DNA of 5,217 nt from Chloroflexia bacterium. Lineage in GTDB: Bacteria > Chloroflexota > Chloroflexia > Thermomicrobiales > CFX8. Positions within the stretch are counted from its first letter, which is position 1. Every line of letters begins with the position of its first letter. Shown piece after piece: positions 4,383 through 5,217 of this stretch. The notes below the pieces were generated by a model that worked only from the letters and a program-made list of their open reading frames with translations, ran no database searches and had not been told where the DNA came from. Position numbers and translations under genes: made by a program. The DNA is taken from positions 1-5,217 of the forward strand of contig JACCZH010000339.1 of assembly GCA_013696045.1 (NCBI GenBank). The letters are read 5' to 3'.

Positions 4383-5217
4383 GACCGGAACCAACCAGAC
4401 GACGTAGGGCAACAGGCGTGGGACGCCGGCAGCTGGCAGCACGAGCATGCGCCGGGCAAGAATGAATGGCGTCCAGCGGCGGGCTTTGGCCGGCTGGTGG
4501 GCGGTGGACTGATCGCGGCTTCAGGGCTGGCCGGCATTGCAGCGCTGCTGCTGGTGATCCGAGCGGACGGCGCAATGCGGATCCTTTGGCTGCTCACGCT
4601 TCTGGCAGCAGCCGGTGGCATTGGGGGCGTTGTCCATGTTTTGCGGGGGCTTGCGTCGCTACGCTATGTGCTGACAGAAGACCATCTGCGCATCGAATGG
4701 ATGCGCGAGACGCGCCGGGTACCCTATGATGACATGCTGGAGGTCATCTACCATCTCCGCGAGCGTCTGAAACTGCCGGGTCGCGAGCGCTACTGGCCGG
4801 GCTTTTACGTGTCGGTTGTGCAGACACGCGGTGGGGTGTGGCGCTCCTATGCCACGGTGCCGCCGCACCGCAGGATACGGATTACAACTCCGTCGGCGGT
4901 GATCGCCATCTCGCCGGAGCGGCCGGTGTTGTTTATCCGAGAGCTTGAACGGCGCAGGCTTGTCCAACCGGAAGCTGCGTTGGTTGAACCCCGGTCTGAG
5001 ATAACGGTAGCGGCTCCCGCAGACCCCCGGCCCCGAGGTCGCCCTGCTGCCCGGCAAGCGCGGGGATTCCCATTCCAGCGTAGCGTCGATATGTTGCGTA
5101 AGGATCTGCTTCACGACCGGACGGCTTCCACGCTGGTTGCGATTGGGATTATTATTCCGGTCTTCATGTTAGCCTACACATTCAATGAGGTTGATTTCCT
5201 GCCGGACGGACTACCAC
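4380..5217 (+). CDS. Multi-pass membrane protein with probable bacterial PH-like domain, 3'-truncated
   Basis: The frame starts at ATG 4380 and stays open to the window edge (279 codons visible). Residues 1-35 are hydrophilic. Hydrophobic helices lie at about 37-60 (LVGGGLIAASGLAGIAALLL) and 67-88 (RILWLLTLLAAAGGIGGVV). Residues 94-192 resemble a bacterial pleckstrin-homology domain: LRYVLTEDHLRIEWMRETRRVPYDDMLEV is the usual opening (a YxLTxDxLxI strand, then an R-x-PYDDI-like strand), and VIAISPERPVLFIRELERR is the usual closing strand and helix. Residues 196-235 are a Pro/Arg/Ala linker, and a third helix lies at about 249-267. The last visible residues (NEVDFLPDGLP) resemble the start of a DUF1648-like LPxHxxxxG segment, but the rest is outside the window. 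Function is unknown; such proteins are generally annotated as PH-domain membrane proteins. Family assignment is by pattern memory only. Confidence 0.75.
   Translation, partial: MDRNQPDDVGQQAWDAGSWQHEHAPGKNEWRPAAGFGRLVGGGLIAASGLAGIAALLLVIRADGAMRILWLLTLLAAAGGIGGVVHVLRGLASLRYVLTEDHLRIEWMRETRRVPYDDMLEVIYHLRERLKLPGRERYWPGFYVSVVQTRGGVWRSYATVPPHRRIRITTPSAVIAISPERPVLFIRELERRRLVQPEAALVEPRSEITVAAPADPRPRGRPAARQARGFPFQRSVDMLRKDLLHDRTASTLVAIGIIIPVFMLAYTFNEVDFLPDGLP

Noticed and set aside
1..5217. tRNA, rRNA, insertion sequence, toxin-antitoxin or defence genes
   Set aside because: No cloverleaf, rRNA segment, transposase motif or small toxin-antitoxin pair could be supported on either strand. The window is explained by housekeeping genes and short intergenic gaps.

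Overview
The window looks like housekeeping DNA from a GC-rich bacterium. Its best fit is a Chloroflexota lineage near Thermomicrobia/Sphaerobacter. That placement is an inference from the high GC content, the rpsF-ssb-rpsR gene order, a cysteine-free S18, and a membrane-anchored parvulin with a Thr/Pro/Asp-rich insert. No database search was possible. All supported genes lie on the + strand.

Layout. (1) Bases 1-646 hold the 3' part of homoserine kinase (thrB, threonine biosynthesis). Its last codons and stop lie inside a short GC-rich palindromic repeat (605-641). (2) A leader of about 185 bases (647-831) contains a weak extended -10 box and two small hairpins. (3) Bases 832-2512 carry rpsF (S6), ssb and rpsR (S18), a classical cluster with a good ribosome binding site before each gene. 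S6 and S18 form a heterodimer on the 30S platform. Both carry long low-complexity extensions here: an Ala/Glu/Pro tail on S6, and a poly-Gly head plus Arg/Gly/Asp tail on S18. SSB has a normal OB fold, a Gly-rich linker and the acidic DDVPF tip. (4) Bases 2513-2626 are a spacer with a strong GC hairpin but no T tract. (5) Bases 2627-4159 encode a membrane-anchored SurA/PrsA-type parvulin peptidyl-prolyl isomerase. Its N-terminal chaperone region is interrupted by about 135 residues rich in Asp-Pro and Thr-Pro. A textbook intrinsic terminator follows (4193-4220). (6) Bases 4221-4379 are intergenic with a plausible -10 box. (7) From 4380 to the window end there is an open, 3'-truncated gene for a multi-pass membrane protein with a probable bacterial PH-like domain.

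The genes cover amino-acid synthesis, translation, DNA replication/repair and envelope protein folding. I see no defence system, mobile-element gene, CRISPR array or tRNA. The most interesting points are the disordered tails on all three products of the ribosomal cluster, the repeat that supplies the end of thrB, the split chaperone domain of the isomerase, and a possible structured S6:S18 leader.
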